Positions 8,187 through 18,274 of a stretch of DNA of 64,000 nucleotides are shown piece by piece. The position numbers were made by a program, and so were the translations under genes. Source of the stretch: Pseudogemmobacter sp044142105 (GTDB lineage: Bacteria; Pseudomonadota; Alphaproteobacteria; Rhodobacterales; Rhodobacteraceae); contig NZ_JBGTYM010000003.1 of the NCBI RefSeq assembly GCF_044142105.1, forward strand, positions 334,608 to 398,607, in the 5' to 3' direction. How positions within the stretch are numbered: the stretch's first letter is position 1; every line of letters starts with the position of its first letter. The notes below the pieces were generated by a model, which worked only from the letters and a program-made list of their open reading frames with translations, ran no database searches and had not been told where the DNA came from.

Positions 8187-9347
8187 ATGACCGACCGGAA
8201 GGACTTCATCTCACGCGAAAAATTCATGGCCGAGCTTTACCGGTACAAGAAGGGCTCGGTCACACGCCGCCATTTTCTGGGCGTGACGGGCCTTGGCACG
8301 GCAACGGCAGTTCTGGGCGCCGCTATGCCGGGCCTGCGTTCCGCCGCCTGGGCGCAAGGCGCAATTGGCGATCGTGTCGTTCTTGCGACCTGGCCCAACT
8401 ACCACGACCCAGCGAATTTCGAGGCTTTCACCGCCGCCACCAGCGCGGCGGTTGATGTGAACGTCTTCGGTTCCAACGAAGAGATGCTGGCGAAGCTGCA
8501 AGCGGGCGGTTCGGGCTGGGATGTCTTCGTGCCGACGAATTACACGATCACCACCTATGTCGGAGAAGATCTGATCGAGCCGCTCGACCTGTCGCGCATC
8601 CCGAACTACGACCCCGCCGCGTTCAACGAACGCTTTGCCGGGCCGGGCACGGTGGATGGCAAGGTCTATGCCGTATCCAAGAACTGGGGCACCACCGGCT
8701 TTGCCGTGAACACCGCGAACCTTGGCGACAAACCCAAGCTTACCACCTGGAAGGAATTCTGGGACCTGACCATGACCGACTTTACCGGCCGGACCATGGT
8801 GCATGACTATCAGCTGACCACCATCGGCAATGCGCTGAAATATTTCGGCTATTCCTTCAACTCGATCGATCCGAAGGAACTGGCCGACGCCGAGAAGCTG
8901 CTGCTTGACGCCAAGCCGCATCTCTTTGCCATTTCCTCGGACTACCAGCCCTCGATGCGGTCGGGCGATGCCTGGATGACGATCTGCTGGACCGGCGACG
9001 GCAAGCAGATGAACCGCGACATGCCGGAAATCGAGTATGTGCTGGGCAAGGAAGGCGGCGAGCTCTGGTCCGATTTCTACGCCATCCCGAAAGGCGCGCC
9101 GCATCTGGACGCGGCCTATGCGCTGATAAACTTCCTCTTGGACCCGGCGGTGAACGCCAAGGAAGCGTTGTTCCACGGCTATCCCACCGCCGACAGCAGG
9201 GTAGACGCCCTGATGCCGCCCGAGATTCTGGCCGACCCGATCCTGTATCCGGCGAAGGAACTTCTGGACGCGCTGGAATTCGGGGCCGCCGTCACTCTGA
9301 CCGATCCCAACCGCGCCGAGCTGATGGCGCGCTTCAAATCGGCCTGA
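8187..9347 (+). CDS. Periplasmic solute-binding protein of polyamine-type ABC importer (PotD family)
   Basis: A 386-residue binding protein exported by the Tat route. The twin-arginine signal is TRRHFLGVTGLG at about residues 26-37, after an unusually long charged N-terminus, and is followed by a hydrophobic stretch ending AAWAQG. The mature protein begins VVLATWPNYHDP, as in spermidine/putrescine-binding proteins. It sits between the ATPase and the two permeases. The ligand is inferred as a polyamine-like compound; the neighbouring dehydrogenase hints that the solute is catabolised. Confidence 0.88.
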   Translation: MTDRKDFISREKFMAELYRYKKGSVTRRHFLGVTGLGTATAVLGAAMPGLRSAAWAQGAIGDRVVLATWPNYHDPANFEAFTAATSAAVDVNVFGSNEEMLAKLQAGGSGWDVFVPTNYTITTYVGEDLIEPLDLSRIPNYDPAAFNERFAGPGTVDGKVYAVSKNWGTTGFAVNTANLGDKPKLTTWKEFWDLTMTDFTGRTMVHDYQLTTIGNALKYFGYSFNSIDPKELADAEKLLLDAKPHLFAISSDYQPSMRSGDAWMTICWTGDGKQMNRDMPEIEYVLGKEGGELWSDFYAIPKGAPHLDAAYALINFLLDPAVNAKEALFHGYPTADSRVDALMPPEILADPILYPAKELLDALEFGAAVTLTDPNRAELMARFKSA

Positions 9348-9351
9348 AGCC

Positions 9352-10203
9352 ATGTCGCCCAGGTTGAAGACAGGGCTTCTGCTCGCTCCCGCCGCGCTTT
9401 GGCTTCTGGCCATGCTGGTGCTGCCGCTGGTGGTCGTCCTTGTCTTCAGCTTCGGCGAGCGCGCGGCGGCCGGGGGCTACTCTGCCGCCTTCACCTTCGA
9501 GAATTTTGCCAATCTCGGCACGCGCTGGACAGCGTTCCAGAACACGTTGGTGCTCGCCCCGGTTGGCACCGTGTTGTGTCTGCTGATCGCCTACCCCCTG
9601 GCTTACTACCTTGCCGTCAGATGCGATCCGAAATGGCGCACGCTGCTGCTGATCCTCGTCATAGTGCCGTTTTGGACCTCGATGCTGATCCGGTCCTATG
9701 CCTGGATCTATCTGCTGGGCGGCCAGGGGATTCCGAAGCTTATTTCCCTGACCGGGCTTGGTAATCCGCGGCTTGTCTACACGCCCTTCGCCGTGCTGAC
9801 CGGCATCATCTATGGCTATCTGCCGCTTATGGTCTTCCCGATCTATGTCAGCCTCGAACGGCTGGACAAGCGCCTGCTGGAAGCCTCGGCCGATCTTGGC
9901 AGCCCGCCCTGGCGCAGCTTCCTTCAAGTGACGCTGCCGCTTTCCTTGCCCGGGGTCGCCACCGGCTGCATGCTGGTCTTCATCCTTCTGATGGGCGAAT
10001 TCCTGATCCCCGCGATGCTGGGCGGCGGCAAGGTGTTCTTCGTCGGAAATGCCTTGGTCGACCTTTTCCTGCAATCGCGCAACTGGCCCTTCGGCGCGGC
10101 GGTCGCGGTCGCGCTTGTCGTCATCATGCTTGTCACCGTCACCGCCTATATGCGCGCCACGCGCAAGTGGGCCGGGGGCCGTGACGACGTTTCCCTGATG
10201 TGA
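9352..10203 (+). CDS. ABC transporter permease, PotB-like
   Basis: A 283-residue inner-membrane permease with about six membrane segments, an N-terminal segment at residues 7-30, and an EAA loop (LEASADLGSPPWRSFLQVTLP) around residue 180. It begins four bases after the binding-protein stop, so translation is probably coupled. With the permease 10211-11032 it forms the transmembrane channel of the importer. Confidence 0.9.
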   Translation: MSPRLKTGLLLAPAALWLLAMLVLPLVVVLVFSFGERAAAGGYSAAFTFENFANLGTRWTAFQNTLVLAPVGTVLCLLIAYPLAYYLAVRCDPKWRTLLLILVIVPFWTSMLIRSYAWIYLLGGQGIPKLISLTGLGNPRLVYTPFAVLTGIIYGYLPLMVFPIYVSLERLDKRLLEASADLGSPPWRSFLQVTLPLSLPGVATGCMLVFILLMGEFLIPAMLGGGKVFFVGNALVDLFLQSRNWPFGAAVAVALVVIMLVTVTAYMRATRKWAGGRDDVSLM

Positions 10204-10210
10204 GGGCGCG

Positions 10211-11032
10211 ATGAGGGCCTACGCGCTTGCGGTATACCTGTTCCTCTACGTCCCCATCGCGGTCATCGCGGTCTTCTCCTTCAACGCGGGCCGCCACGCC
10301 GCGCAATTGCAGGGCTTTTCCACGCAGTGGTACGGCAAGGCCCTGTCGAATCCCTTCGTGATGGAGGCGCTGCAGACCAGCGCCACCGTCGCCTTCGCCT
10401 CGGCCACCTTGGCCACCATAGCGGGCACCCTGGCCGCCCTTGCGCTGCAGGGCGTCTCTGGGCGGCCAAGGCTGATCTTCGACGCCCTGCTTTACATCGC
10501 CGTCATGGTGCCCGGCATCGTCATCGGCATCGCCACCCTGATCGCGCTCGTCACCCTGTTCGACTGGATCAACCCGGCCATCGCCGCGCTCTGGCCCCTA
10601 GCCGAAGCCGCTCCGCAGTTGCATCTCGGCAAGGGCTCACTGATCGCCGCGCATGGGCTTTTTGCCATGGCGCTGGTGGTCATCATCGTCCGAGCGCGCG
10701 TGGCCGGCATGGATCGCAGCTTGATCGAGGCCTCGGCCGATCTTGGCGCCACGCCATGGGGCACCTTCCGGCAAGTGACCCTGCCGCAGATCTTCCCGGC
10801 GATCCTTGCCGGGTTCCTCCTTTCCTTCACCTTCAGCTTCGATGACTTCATCATCGCCTTCTTCGTCGCGGGATCGGAAACCACCTTGCCGATCTACGTC
10901 TTCTCCTCGATCCGACGCGGCGTGACGCCCGAGATCAATGCCATCGGCACGATGGTCCTGGCAGTCTCGCTCCTGATCCTCGTCGTAGCGCAATCGATCC
11001 TGCATCGCGGCCGCAGCCGGAAAGCAAGCTAA
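10211..11032 (+). CDS. ABC transporter permease, PotC-like
   Basis: A 273-residue permease with an EAA motif (IEASADLGATPWGTFRQVTLP, near residue 178) and a C-terminal FDDFIIAFFVAG segment typical of PotC. It is the second channel subunit of the importer starting at 7075, placed seven bases after the first permease and three bases before the dehydrogenase gene. Confidence 0.9.
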   Translation: MRAYALAVYLFLYVPIAVIAVFSFNAGRHAAQLQGFSTQWYGKALSNPFVMEALQTSATVAFASATLATIAGTLAALALQGVSGRPRLIFDALLYIAVMVPGIVIGIATLIALVTLFDWINPAIAALWPLAEAAPQLHLGKGSLIAAHGLFAMALVVIIVRARVAGMDRSLIEASADLGATPWGTFRQVTLPQIFPAILAGFLLSFTFSFDDFIIAFFVAGSETTLPIYVFSSIRRGVTPEINAIGTMVLAVSLLILVVAQSILHRGRSRKAS

Positions 11033-11035
11033 GCC

Positions 11036-11806
11036 ATGAAGGACGGGACGCTTCTCAAGGATCACGTGGCCTTCCTGACCGGGGCAGGCGCCGGCATCGG
11101 CCGGGCGGGGGCGCTGGCGCTTGCCAGGAACGGGGCAGAAGTGGTGGTAACCGACCTCGATCCTGCCCGCGCCAATGCCGTCGCCGATGCGATCATTGCA
11201 GCCGGAGGGCGAGCCCATGCCCAGGGCCTTGACGTGACCCGCGACGCCGAGCTGGAAGCCGCTATCACGGCCACCCATCGCCGCTTCGGTCGGCTGGACA
11301 TCCTGCATTCCCATGCCGGCATCCAGATTCCCGGCAGCCTGGAGGAAGTCACCCCTGACGAAATGGACCACTCGTGGCGGCTGAACGTCCGGTCGCATTT
11401 CACCGCCGCCCGCGCCGCCATGGCGGTGATGAAGCCGCAGCGAACCGGGTCGATCATCATCACCGCCTCCAACTCCGGGGTCCAGTATGACCGCGAGATG
11501 ATCGCCTATTGCACGACCAAGCACGCCGTCATCGCCATGGTCCGCCAGATCGCCGTCGACTATGCCCGCCATGGCATCCGCTGCAACGCGCTCTGCCCCG
11601 GTTTCGTGGACACGGTGTTCAACGCCGGATTCGAAAGCCAGATGGGCGGGCGGGCGGCGCTTGAAAGCTACGTCGCCGACACGATCCCGATGGGGCGCTG
11701 GGGCACCCCGGAAGAGATTGCCGAAAGCATCGTCTACCTCGCTTCGGACCGCTCATCCTTCATGACCGGCCATGCCCTTGTGATCGACGGCGCGGAATCG
11801 CTCTAG
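11036..11806 (+). CDS. Short-chain dehydrogenase/reductase (SDR)
   Basis: A 256-residue classical SDR: cofactor motif TGAGAGIG at residues 15-22, acidic TDLD after the second strand (about residue 38), a HAG stretch in place of the usual NAG, and the catalytic Ser and YCTTK (about residues 150 and 162-166). It is an NAD(P)-dependent oxidoreductase acting on an alcohol or ketone. As the last gene of the ABC importer operon it probably processes the imported compound, but the substrate cannot be named. Confidence 0.88.
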   Translation: MKDGTLLKDHVAFLTGAGAGIGRAGALALARNGAEVVVTDLDPARANAVADAIIAAGGRAHAQGLDVTRDAELEAAITATHRRFGRLDILHSHAGIQIPGSLEEVTPDEMDHSWRLNVRSHFTAARAAMAVMKPQRTGSIIITASNSGVQYDREMIAYCTTKHAVIAMVRQIAVDYARHGIRCNALCPGFVDTVFNAGFESQMGGRAALESYVADTIPMGRWGTPEEIAESIVYLASDRSSFMTGHALVIDGAESL

Positions 11807-11967
11807 GCGCGTGCCGGTCAGTCGCCGGACATCACGATCACGCGCGGGGTCTTGGTTTCACAGGCCTCGGTAGGTTTTGTCGCAAAGCTCTGCGTTGAGC
11901 GGCAGCAGTCGTAGATTTTGGCGTGTTCTGCCGCCTGCGCTGCAAACCGGGCGAAGGACTGAGGTGA
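11807..11967. other. Intergenic stretch with a possible old IS6-type end
   Basis: No gene is supported here. The segment 11873-11910 begins GGTTTTGTCGCAAAG, which resembles the terminal repeats of IS6-family elements (GGCTCTGTTGCAAAG type) at most positions. There is no transposase reading frame beside it, so at best it is a remnant. Confidence 0.25.
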
Positions 11968-12624
11968 TCAGCCTTGACCGGCCTCCGCCATCATCTTCAG
12001 CCGCACCCTGTAGCCTGACAGTATGTGCTGACGCGCCGCCCGCTCCGCGCGGTCACCGTCGCCGTCGGCGATGGCGCCCACGATTTCCTCATGTTCTTTC
12101 TGAGCAGCTTCGACACGTTCGGCACTTGCATAGGTCGAGCCGGAAAGCAGGCTCAGATGCACCCGAAGATTGCCAAGAGCTTCGATCATGAACTTGTTGT
12201 GCGACGCCTGCACGATCAGCCGATGAAGCATCTTATTGCGCTCGAGCAGTTTGACCGGGTCGCGCAATCCCTTGTCGGCCTCGACCATGTCGCGCAGAAG
12301 CCCAACCTCGGCGCGTGACGCATGTTCTGCGGCAAGGCGGGTCGCCATGCCTTCCAGCCCTTCGCGGACCGAGAAGAGCTGGCGCAATTGATCATAGCTC
12401 ATATGGGCGACGATCAACCCACGCTGCGGGCCATGTTCGGCCAAGCCCATGGCATGCAGCCGGTGCAGCGCCTCACGCACCGGCGTGCGGCTGATGCCAA
12501 GCCGCTGTGCAAGCTCCACCTCGGTCAGTCGGCTGCCCGGGCGCAATTCACCCTGCTCGATGAGCGTCATGATGTGGTCCAGCGGGCTGCGCTTGGCTTC
12601 GTCGGGTTCGATCTCGCGCTTCAT
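11968..12624 (-). CDS. GntR-family regulator (FCD subgroup)
   Basis: A 218-residue regulator: N-terminal winged helix-turn-helix (LTEVELAQRLGISRTPVREA, residues 33-52) and a C-terminal all-helical FCD effector domain from about residue 80. The start at 12624 places the operator-like motif 12688-12705 upstream in its own promoter; an in-frame ATG at 12690 would lie inside that motif and is disfavoured. The same motif recurs before the amino-acid importer at 13963-13980, so this protein probably represses itself and the divergent lyase/importer genes. Confidence 0.85.
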   Translation of the reverse strand: MKREIEPDEAKRSPLDHIMTLIEQGELRPGSRLTEVELAQRLGISRTPVREALHRLHAMGLAEHGPQRGLIVAHMSYDQLRQLFSVREGLEGMATRLAAEHASRAEVGLLRDMVEADKGLRDPVKLLERNKMLHRLIVQASHNKFMIEALGNLRVHLSLLSGSTYASAERVEAAQKEHEEIVGAIADGDGDRAERAARQHILSGYRVRLKMMAEAGQG

Positions 12625-12687
12625 GCCTATGCCTGCCCTTCGCGTCGCTGCCCCGCCAGTTAACAGCTTTGAGGCATGTGGTTGAGT

Positions 12688-12705
12688 CATGTATACAAAT
12701 GTTCT
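12688..12705 (-). promoter_or_regulatory. Operator-like motif, copy 1 (AACATTTGTATACA)
   Basis: Read on the minus strand this segment is AGAACATTTGTATACATG, upstream of the GntR gene. It shares the 14-base core AACATTTGTATACA with 13966-13979. GTATAC is itself a palindrome and is common in FCD-type GntR operators. Confidence 0.55.
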
Positions 12706-12752
12706 GCCTTTCGCGCCAGACGCTTGCACTGCCGGTCCTGCTATGCCCGGCA

Positions 12753-13919
12753 CTAGCCGTTGAGGCGATCAAGACCGCGGCGCAATTCATTGATCAGGTC
12801 GTCCGCGTTCTCAAGCCCGACATGGATGCGCACGGTTTGCCCCCCAGGCGCCCATTGTGTGGCGCTGCGGTAGACCGACGGGTTCGATGGAACCAGAAGG
12901 CTTTCAAAGCCACCCCAGCTTGAACCCATGCCGAAGAGGCGCAAACCGTCGAACATCCGGGCAAGGGCTACGCGATCAGTCTCTCGTATCACAAAGCCGA
13001 AAAGCCCGGAGGCCCCGGTGAAGTGTTTCGCCCATAGCGCGTGGCCGGGGTCACTCGGCAGGCCGGGATGCATGACCCGCATCACCTCGGGTTGCTGCAC
13101 CAGCCAGTTCGCCACCTTGAGGCCGCTGGCTTGATGTTGCGCCATCCGCACCGCCAGGGTGCGCAGGCCGCGCAGCGCCAGATAGGCATCATCGCCGCCG
13201 ATGCAGACGCCGAAGCGCAGATAGGTATCGCGCAGGCGGTCATAGACGCCGTCGCGGCAGGCGATGGTGCCAAGCATCAGATCGGAATGGCCGGAAATGT
13301 ATTTCGTTCCTGCCTGGACCGAGATGTCGGCGCCCTGTATCAGCGGTTGGCAGAAATAACCACCGCTCCAGGTGTTGTCGATTGCGGTGGCGATGCCATG
13401 CTTGCGGGCGACCTCGCAGATGGAAGTCACATCCTGAATCTCAAAAGTCTGCGAGCCGGGGGATTCCATCCAGATCAGCCGGGTTTCCGGCCGGATCAGG
13501 CTTTCGATCCCGGCACCGATCACTGGATCGTAGTAGGTGGTCTCCACCCCGAATTTCTTCAACGTGAATTCACAAAACTTGCGCGCCGGACCGTAGGCAT
13601 TGTCGGTCATCAGGATATGCGCGCCCGGTTCGGCGAAACTCATCAAGATGGTGCTGATTGCATTGACGCCCGAGGGCGACACCAGCGCGCGGTCGGCCTG
13701 CTCCAGTTCACAAATGGCATCTTCCAGCGCATGCGTCGTCGGCGTACCGCGGCGGGCGTAGCGCAGCTTTGCCCCCTCTTTGGCATCAAGGGCGGCAAGA
13801 TTCGGGAAAAGGATTGTCGACGCGCGGTAGACCGGCGTGTTCACGGCCCCGGAATGATCCGCCGGAGAGCGGCCGGCATGGGCCAGCCTCGTGTCAAATC
13901 CCAGATTTTCTTCGCTCAT
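12753..13919 (-). CDS. Cys/Met-metabolism PLP-dependent lyase (cystathionine beta-lyase-like)
   Basis: A 388-residue enzyme of the cystathionine beta/gamma-lyase fold. The PLP lysine is in SVQAGTKYISGHSD (about residue 200), the cofactor aspartate in AIDNTWSGG (about residue 178), and the N-terminal YARRGTPTTHALE stretch is the shared active-site arm. The family cleaves C-S bonds in cystathionine and cysteine S-conjugates. The ATG at 13919 is preferred; a GTG nine bases upstream is possible. It is divergent from the amino-acid importer and flanked by a shared operator motif, which suggests a role in degrading an imported amino acid or S-conjugate (inference). Confidence 0.85.
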   Translation of the reverse strand: MSEENLGFDTRLAHAGRSPADHSGAVNTPVYRASTILFPNLAALDAKEGAKLRYARRGTPTTHALEDAICELEQADRALVSPSGVNAISTILMSFAEPGAHILMTDNAYGPARKFCEFTLKKFGVETTYYDPVIGAGIESLIRPETRLIWMESPGSQTFEIQDVTSICEVARKHGIATAIDNTWSGGYFCQPLIQGADISVQAGTKYISGHSDLMLGTIACRDGVYDRLRDTYLRFGVCIGGDDAYLALRGLRTLAVRMAQHQASGLKVANWLVQQPEVMRVMHPGLPSDPGHALWAKHFTGASGLFGFVIRETDRVALARMFDGLRLFGMGSSWGGFESLLVPSNPSVYRSATQWAPGGQTVRIHVGLENADDLINELRRGLDRLNG

Positions 13920-13962
13920 TCCCGGCACCTTCGTTCGATCAGTTCACTGTTGCATGCATCGC

Positions 13963-13980
13963 AAAACATTTGTATACAGT
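13963..13980 (+). promoter_or_regulatory. Operator-like motif, copy 2 (AACATTTGTATACA)
   Basis: AAAACATTTGTATACAGT lies between the divergent lyase (start 13919) and aapJ-like (start 14037) genes. It repeats the core found at 12688-12705 before the GntR gene. This is the main sequence evidence that the GntR protein, lyase and importer form one regulon. Confidence 0.55.
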
Positions 13981-14036
13981 GAAGCAAGGGGCGTCAACCT
14001 GATCATTGGAACAGCCCCGCAACAGGAGGGAAGACG

Positions 14037-15077
14037 ATGAAAGAAGCGAAGCTGACCCGGCTTGCCGCAGCTGCGACTATGGCTCTTGCGGCGACTGGCG
14101 CGACCATGGCGCAAGCGGAATCGGGCGATACACTGGCAGCCGTGAAGGCGCGGGGCGAGCTGCTGTGCGGGGTTCACCCGGCGCGTCACGGCTTTGCCGC
14201 GCCTGACAGTCAGGGCAACTGGAGCGGCTTCGAGGTCGATTTCTGCCACGCCATTGCGGCGGCCGTCTTTGGCGATGCCACGAAGGTGCGCTTCGTCGCG
14301 CTGTCATCGCAACAGCGCTTTCCGGCCATCCAGTCGGGCGAGGTGGATGTTCTGGCCCGCAACGTCACCGCCACGCTCAGCCGCGACACGGCGCTGGGGC
14401 TGAATTTCGCGCCCCCGATCTTTTACACCGGCACCGGCTTTCTGGTCCGCAAGGCCGATGGCATCGCGAAGATCGAGGATCTGGACGGCGCGGCGATCTG
14501 CATGGCGCCCGGCTCGACCACCGAGCGCAATGTGGCGCAGATCTTCGCCGCCCGCAGCATGACCTACACGCCGGTCGTGATCGAGAACAACAAGCAACTG
14601 GTCGACGCCTATGTGACCGGACGTTGCGATGCGCTGACCAAGGACAAGGCCGCCCTGCCGGGCGTGGCAGCCTTTGACACCGAAAATCCCGCCGACCACA
14701 TGATCCTGCCCGGCATCTACTCGAAAGAACCGCTGGCCATGGCGGTGCGGCAGGGCGACGACCAGTGGTACGATCTGGTGAAATGGGTTACCTTCGCCAC
14801 TTTCAACGCCGAGGAACTGGGCGTGAACCAGGCCAATGTCGACGAGATGAAGGCCTCGGACGACCCGGATATCCAGACGCTTCTGGGCGTGATCGGCGAC
14901 AACGGCACCAAACTGGGTGTCGACAACACCTGGGCCTATGCGATCGTCAAGCAGGTGGGGAACTACGAAGATATCTACATGCGCCATTTCGGCCCGGAAA
15001 GCCCGGTGGCGCTGGACCGGGATCTGAACGCCCTCTGGACCGAAGGCGGGCTGCTCTACGGCTTCCCGATGCAGTAG
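14037..15077 (+). CDS. aapJ: General L-amino-acid ABC transporter, periplasmic binding protein
   Basis: A 346-residue family-3 binding protein with a Sec signal peptide ending near ATMAQA (residue 26). The mature start DTLAAVKARGELLCGVHPA and the stretch GFEVDFCHAIAAAVFGD are typical of AapJ/BztA proteins, which bind a broad range of L-amino acids in the periplasm. It is followed by two long permeases and an ATPase in the aapJQMP order. A stable hairpin (15100-15131) separates it from aapQ, which probably allows more binding protein than membrane parts. Confidence 0.88.
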   Translation: MKEAKLTRLAAAATMALAATGATMAQAESGDTLAAVKARGELLCGVHPARHGFAAPDSQGNWSGFEVDFCHAIAAAVFGDATKVRFVALSSQQRFPAIQSGEVDVLARNVTATLSRDTALGLNFAPPIFYTGTGFLVRKADGIAKIEDLDGAAICMAPGSTTERNVAQIFAARSMTYTPVVIENNKQLVDAYVTGRCDALTKDKAALPGVAAFDTENPADHMILPGIYSKEPLAMAVRQGDDQWYDLVKWVTFATFNAEELGVNQANVDEMKASDDPDIQTLLGVIGDNGTKLGVDNTWAYAIVKQVGNYEDIYMRHFGPESPVALDRDLNALWTEGGLLYGFPMQ

Positions 15078-15099
15078 GTTTGGCAAACATCTGAAACGA

Positions 15100-15131
15100 C
15101 CCTCCGCACCGGACCAGCCGCCTGCGGAGGG
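15100..15131 (+). promoter_or_regulatory. Intercistronic hairpin after the binding-protein gene
   Basis: CCCTCCGCA (15100-15108) and TGCGGAGGG (15123-15131) form a perfect 9-base stem with a 14-base loop and no T-tract. In operons of this type such a stem stabilises the upstream transcript or causes partial termination, raising binding-protein levels over the permeases. Confidence 0.55.
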
Positions 15132-15163
15132 TTAGCCGACACTGCCATCGCCGGGATTCCGAC

Positions 15164-16360
15164 ATGACCGATGCCACTGCGGGCCGCAGCGCAAAGCCGC
15201 CGAAGCGCCCCCTTAAAGATATCCTCTACAGCGAAGGCTTCCGCACCGTGATCTATCAGATCGCGCTGGCAGCGGCCGTCGCGCTTCTGGGCCTCTATCT
15301 ATATCAGAACGTGGTCGAGAACCTGAGCCGGCAGAACATCGCCACCGGCTTCGGCTTTCTGAAGGAAGTCTCGCAATTCGAGATCGGCGAGACGCTGATC
15401 GGCTATTCCTCGCGCGATACCTATGGCCGGGCGCTGATGGTCGGGCTGATGAACACGCTGTCGGTTTCCGCAGCGGGCATCGTGCTGGCCACGGTGATCG
15501 GCTTTGCGGTCGGCATCATGCGGGTGTCCAGCAACTGGCTTCTGCAGCGGATCGCGCTGACCTATGTGGAAATCGTCCGCAACATTCCGGTGATCCTGCA
15601 GGTGATCTTCTGGGCCGCGGTGATCCGCAACCTTCCCGCCCCGCGTCAGGCGCTGGACCTTTGGGGTCTGGGCTTCCTGTCGAACCGCGGGCTGACCTTC
15701 CTGATGCCGGTCGCCGATCCGGCGCATGCCTGGATGCTGGCCGCGCTGGCGATCGGGATCGTGGCGGCGGTGATCGCGGCCCGTCTGGCGCGCCGCCACC
15801 GCGAGGCGACCGGGCGCTATATCGACATGCTCTGGCCCTCGGTCGGGCTGATCCTGGGTCTGCCGCTGCTGACCTGGCTGGGCTTCGGCGCCCCGCATGA
15901 GCTGAGCTTTCCCGAACGCCAGGGCTTCAACTTCGCCGGCGGCGCAACGATCAGCCCGGAATTCGTGGCGCTGATGGCGGGGATTGCGCTGTATTCCTCG
16001 GGCTTCATCGCCGAAATCGTGCGGGCCGGCATTCAGGCCACCCCGCGCGGTCAGGTCGAGGCCGCCCGGTCCATCGCGCTGCGGCCGCGCTTCATCCTGC
16101 GCTATGTCGTTCTGCCCCAGGCGCTGCGGGTGATCGTGCCGCCACTGACCAGCCAATATGTCAGCCTGATCAAGAACAGCTCGATCGCCGTCGTTATCGG
16201 CTACCCGGATCTGGTGAACATCGGCAACACGGTGATGAACCAGACCGGCCAGGCGGTCGAGGCCATTGCGGTGATGATGGTCGTCTATCTGATCGTCAGC
16301 CTCGTCACCTCGATCGCGATGAATTTCTACAACCGCCTCGTCGCGATCAAGGAGCGCTGA
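15164..16360 (+). CDS. aapQ: General L-amino-acid ABC transporter permease
   Basis: A 398-residue permease. The length is well above ordinary family-3 permeases and matches AapQ/BztB, which carry extra N-terminal and periplasmic segments. The C-terminal half holds the HisM-type domain and EAA loop (RGQVEAARSIALRPRFILRY, around residue 290). It acts in the inner membrane with aapM and the aapP ATPase. Confidence 0.88.
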   Translation: MTDATAGRSAKPPKRPLKDILYSEGFRTVIYQIALAAAVALLGLYLYQNVVENLSRQNIATGFGFLKEVSQFEIGETLIGYSSRDTYGRALMVGLMNTLSVSAAGIVLATVIGFAVGIMRVSSNWLLQRIALTYVEIVRNIPVILQVIFWAAVIRNLPAPRQALDLWGLGFLSNRGLTFLMPVADPAHAWMLAALAIGIVAAVIAARLARRHREATGRYIDMLWPSVGLILGLPLLTWLGFGAPHELSFPERQGFNFAGGATISPEFVALMAGIALYSSGFIAEIVRAGIQATPRGQVEAARSIALRPRFILRYVVLPQALRVIVPPLTSQYVSLIKNSSIAVVIGYPDLVNIGNTVMNQTGQAVEAIAVMMVVYLIVSLVTSIAMNFYNRLVAIKER

Positions 16361-16363
16361 GAC

Positions 16364-17470
16364 ATGGCCCTTGCAACAACAGAAGCTGCGGCGCCGGTCA
16401 GTGCCTATGATCCGAACGCCCGGTTCTCCGCCGGGCTGTGGCTGAAGACCAACCTCTTCAGCTCGATCTGGCAGACGCTGCTGACGCTGGCCGTCGCGGC
16501 GGTGGTGATCCGCGTGCTGTGGTTCGTGCTGGATTGGGGCGTCGTGAACGCCGTCTTCTACACCACCGACCCCGAGCTCTGCCGCGCCGCCACCGGCGCT
16601 TGCTGGGCGGTGATCGTGGAAAAGCACCGGCCGATGCTGTTCGGGCTTTATCCTTACGAGGAACACTGGCGGCTGGTGCTGATGATGGTGATCTATCTTG
16701 CCACCGTCGTCCTGTCGCTCTGGCCGCGCTGCTGGAACCTGCGCTTCCTGGTGCCGCTGTGGATCTTTGCCGTCGTCTCGATTGGGGTGCTGATGTTTGG
16801 CGGCGTCTTAGGTCTGCGCTTCGTGCCGACCTCGGAATGGGGCGGGCTGCCGCTGACCATGCTGCTCTTCACCGGAACGGTGCTGATCGGGATGCCCATC
16901 GCAGTGCTTCTGGCCCTGGGCCGGCGCGCGCCGTTGCCGGTCGCCCGGGGCGTTTCGGTTGTGTTCATTGAATCGCTGCGCGGCGTGCCGCTGATCACCA
17001 TCCTTTTCGTCGCGGTGAACGTCTTTCCGCTGTTCCTGCCCGCCGGCGTCGAGGTGAACAAGCTGCTGCGCATCACCGTGGGGATCGCGATCTTCTTCGC
17101 CTGCTATCAGGCCGAGGTGATCCGCGGCGGTCTTCAGGCCATCCCGCGTGGGCAATACGAGGCCGCAACCTCGCTGAGCCTGACCTATTGGCAGACGACC
17201 ACCCGTATCATCCTGCCCCAAGCCCTGCGCATCAGCCTGCCCGCGATCACCAACCACATCATCGCGGCGATGAAGAACACCTCTTTCGTGATCATCATCG
17301 GCCTGTTCGACATCCTGACCGCGACCACCGCCGTGATGCAGGACCCGCTTTGGCGCAAGTTCTATGTCGAGGCCTATCTCTTCGTCGCCGCTGTCTACCT
17401 CTTCTTCGGCTATGCCCTCTCGCGTTACGCGCGGCAGGTGGAGAAGTGGATCGCTGCGGGCCGCATCTAG
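16364..17470 (+). CDS. aapM: General L-amino-acid ABC transporter permease
   Basis: A 368-residue permease with about eight hydrophobic segments, again longer than simple family-3 permeases and matching AapM/BztC. The EAA loop (RGQYEAATSLSLTYWQTTTR) lies near residue 262 and is followed by the conserved AMKNTSFVIIIGLFDIL stretch. It begins three bases after the aapQ stop. Confidence 0.88.
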   Translation: MALATTEAAAPVSAYDPNARFSAGLWLKTNLFSSIWQTLLTLAVAAVVIRVLWFVLDWGVVNAVFYTTDPELCRAATGACWAVIVEKHRPMLFGLYPYEEHWRLVLMMVIYLATVVLSLWPRCWNLRFLVPLWIFAVVSIGVLMFGGVLGLRFVPTSEWGGLPLTMLLFTGTVLIGMPIAVLLALGRRAPLPVARGVSVVFIESLRGVPLITILFVAVNVFPLFLPAGVEVNKLLRITVGIAIFFACYQAEVIRGGLQAIPRGQYEAATSLSLTYWQTTTRIILPQALRISLPAITNHIIAAMKNTSFVIIIGLFDILTATTAVMQDPLWRKFYVEAYLFVAAVYLFFGYALSRYARQVEKWIAAGRI

Positions 17471-17491
17471 CGCCCCTTCCCGGAGTTTCCC

Positions 17492-18268
<777 letters not shown>

Positions 18269-18274
18269 TGCCGC

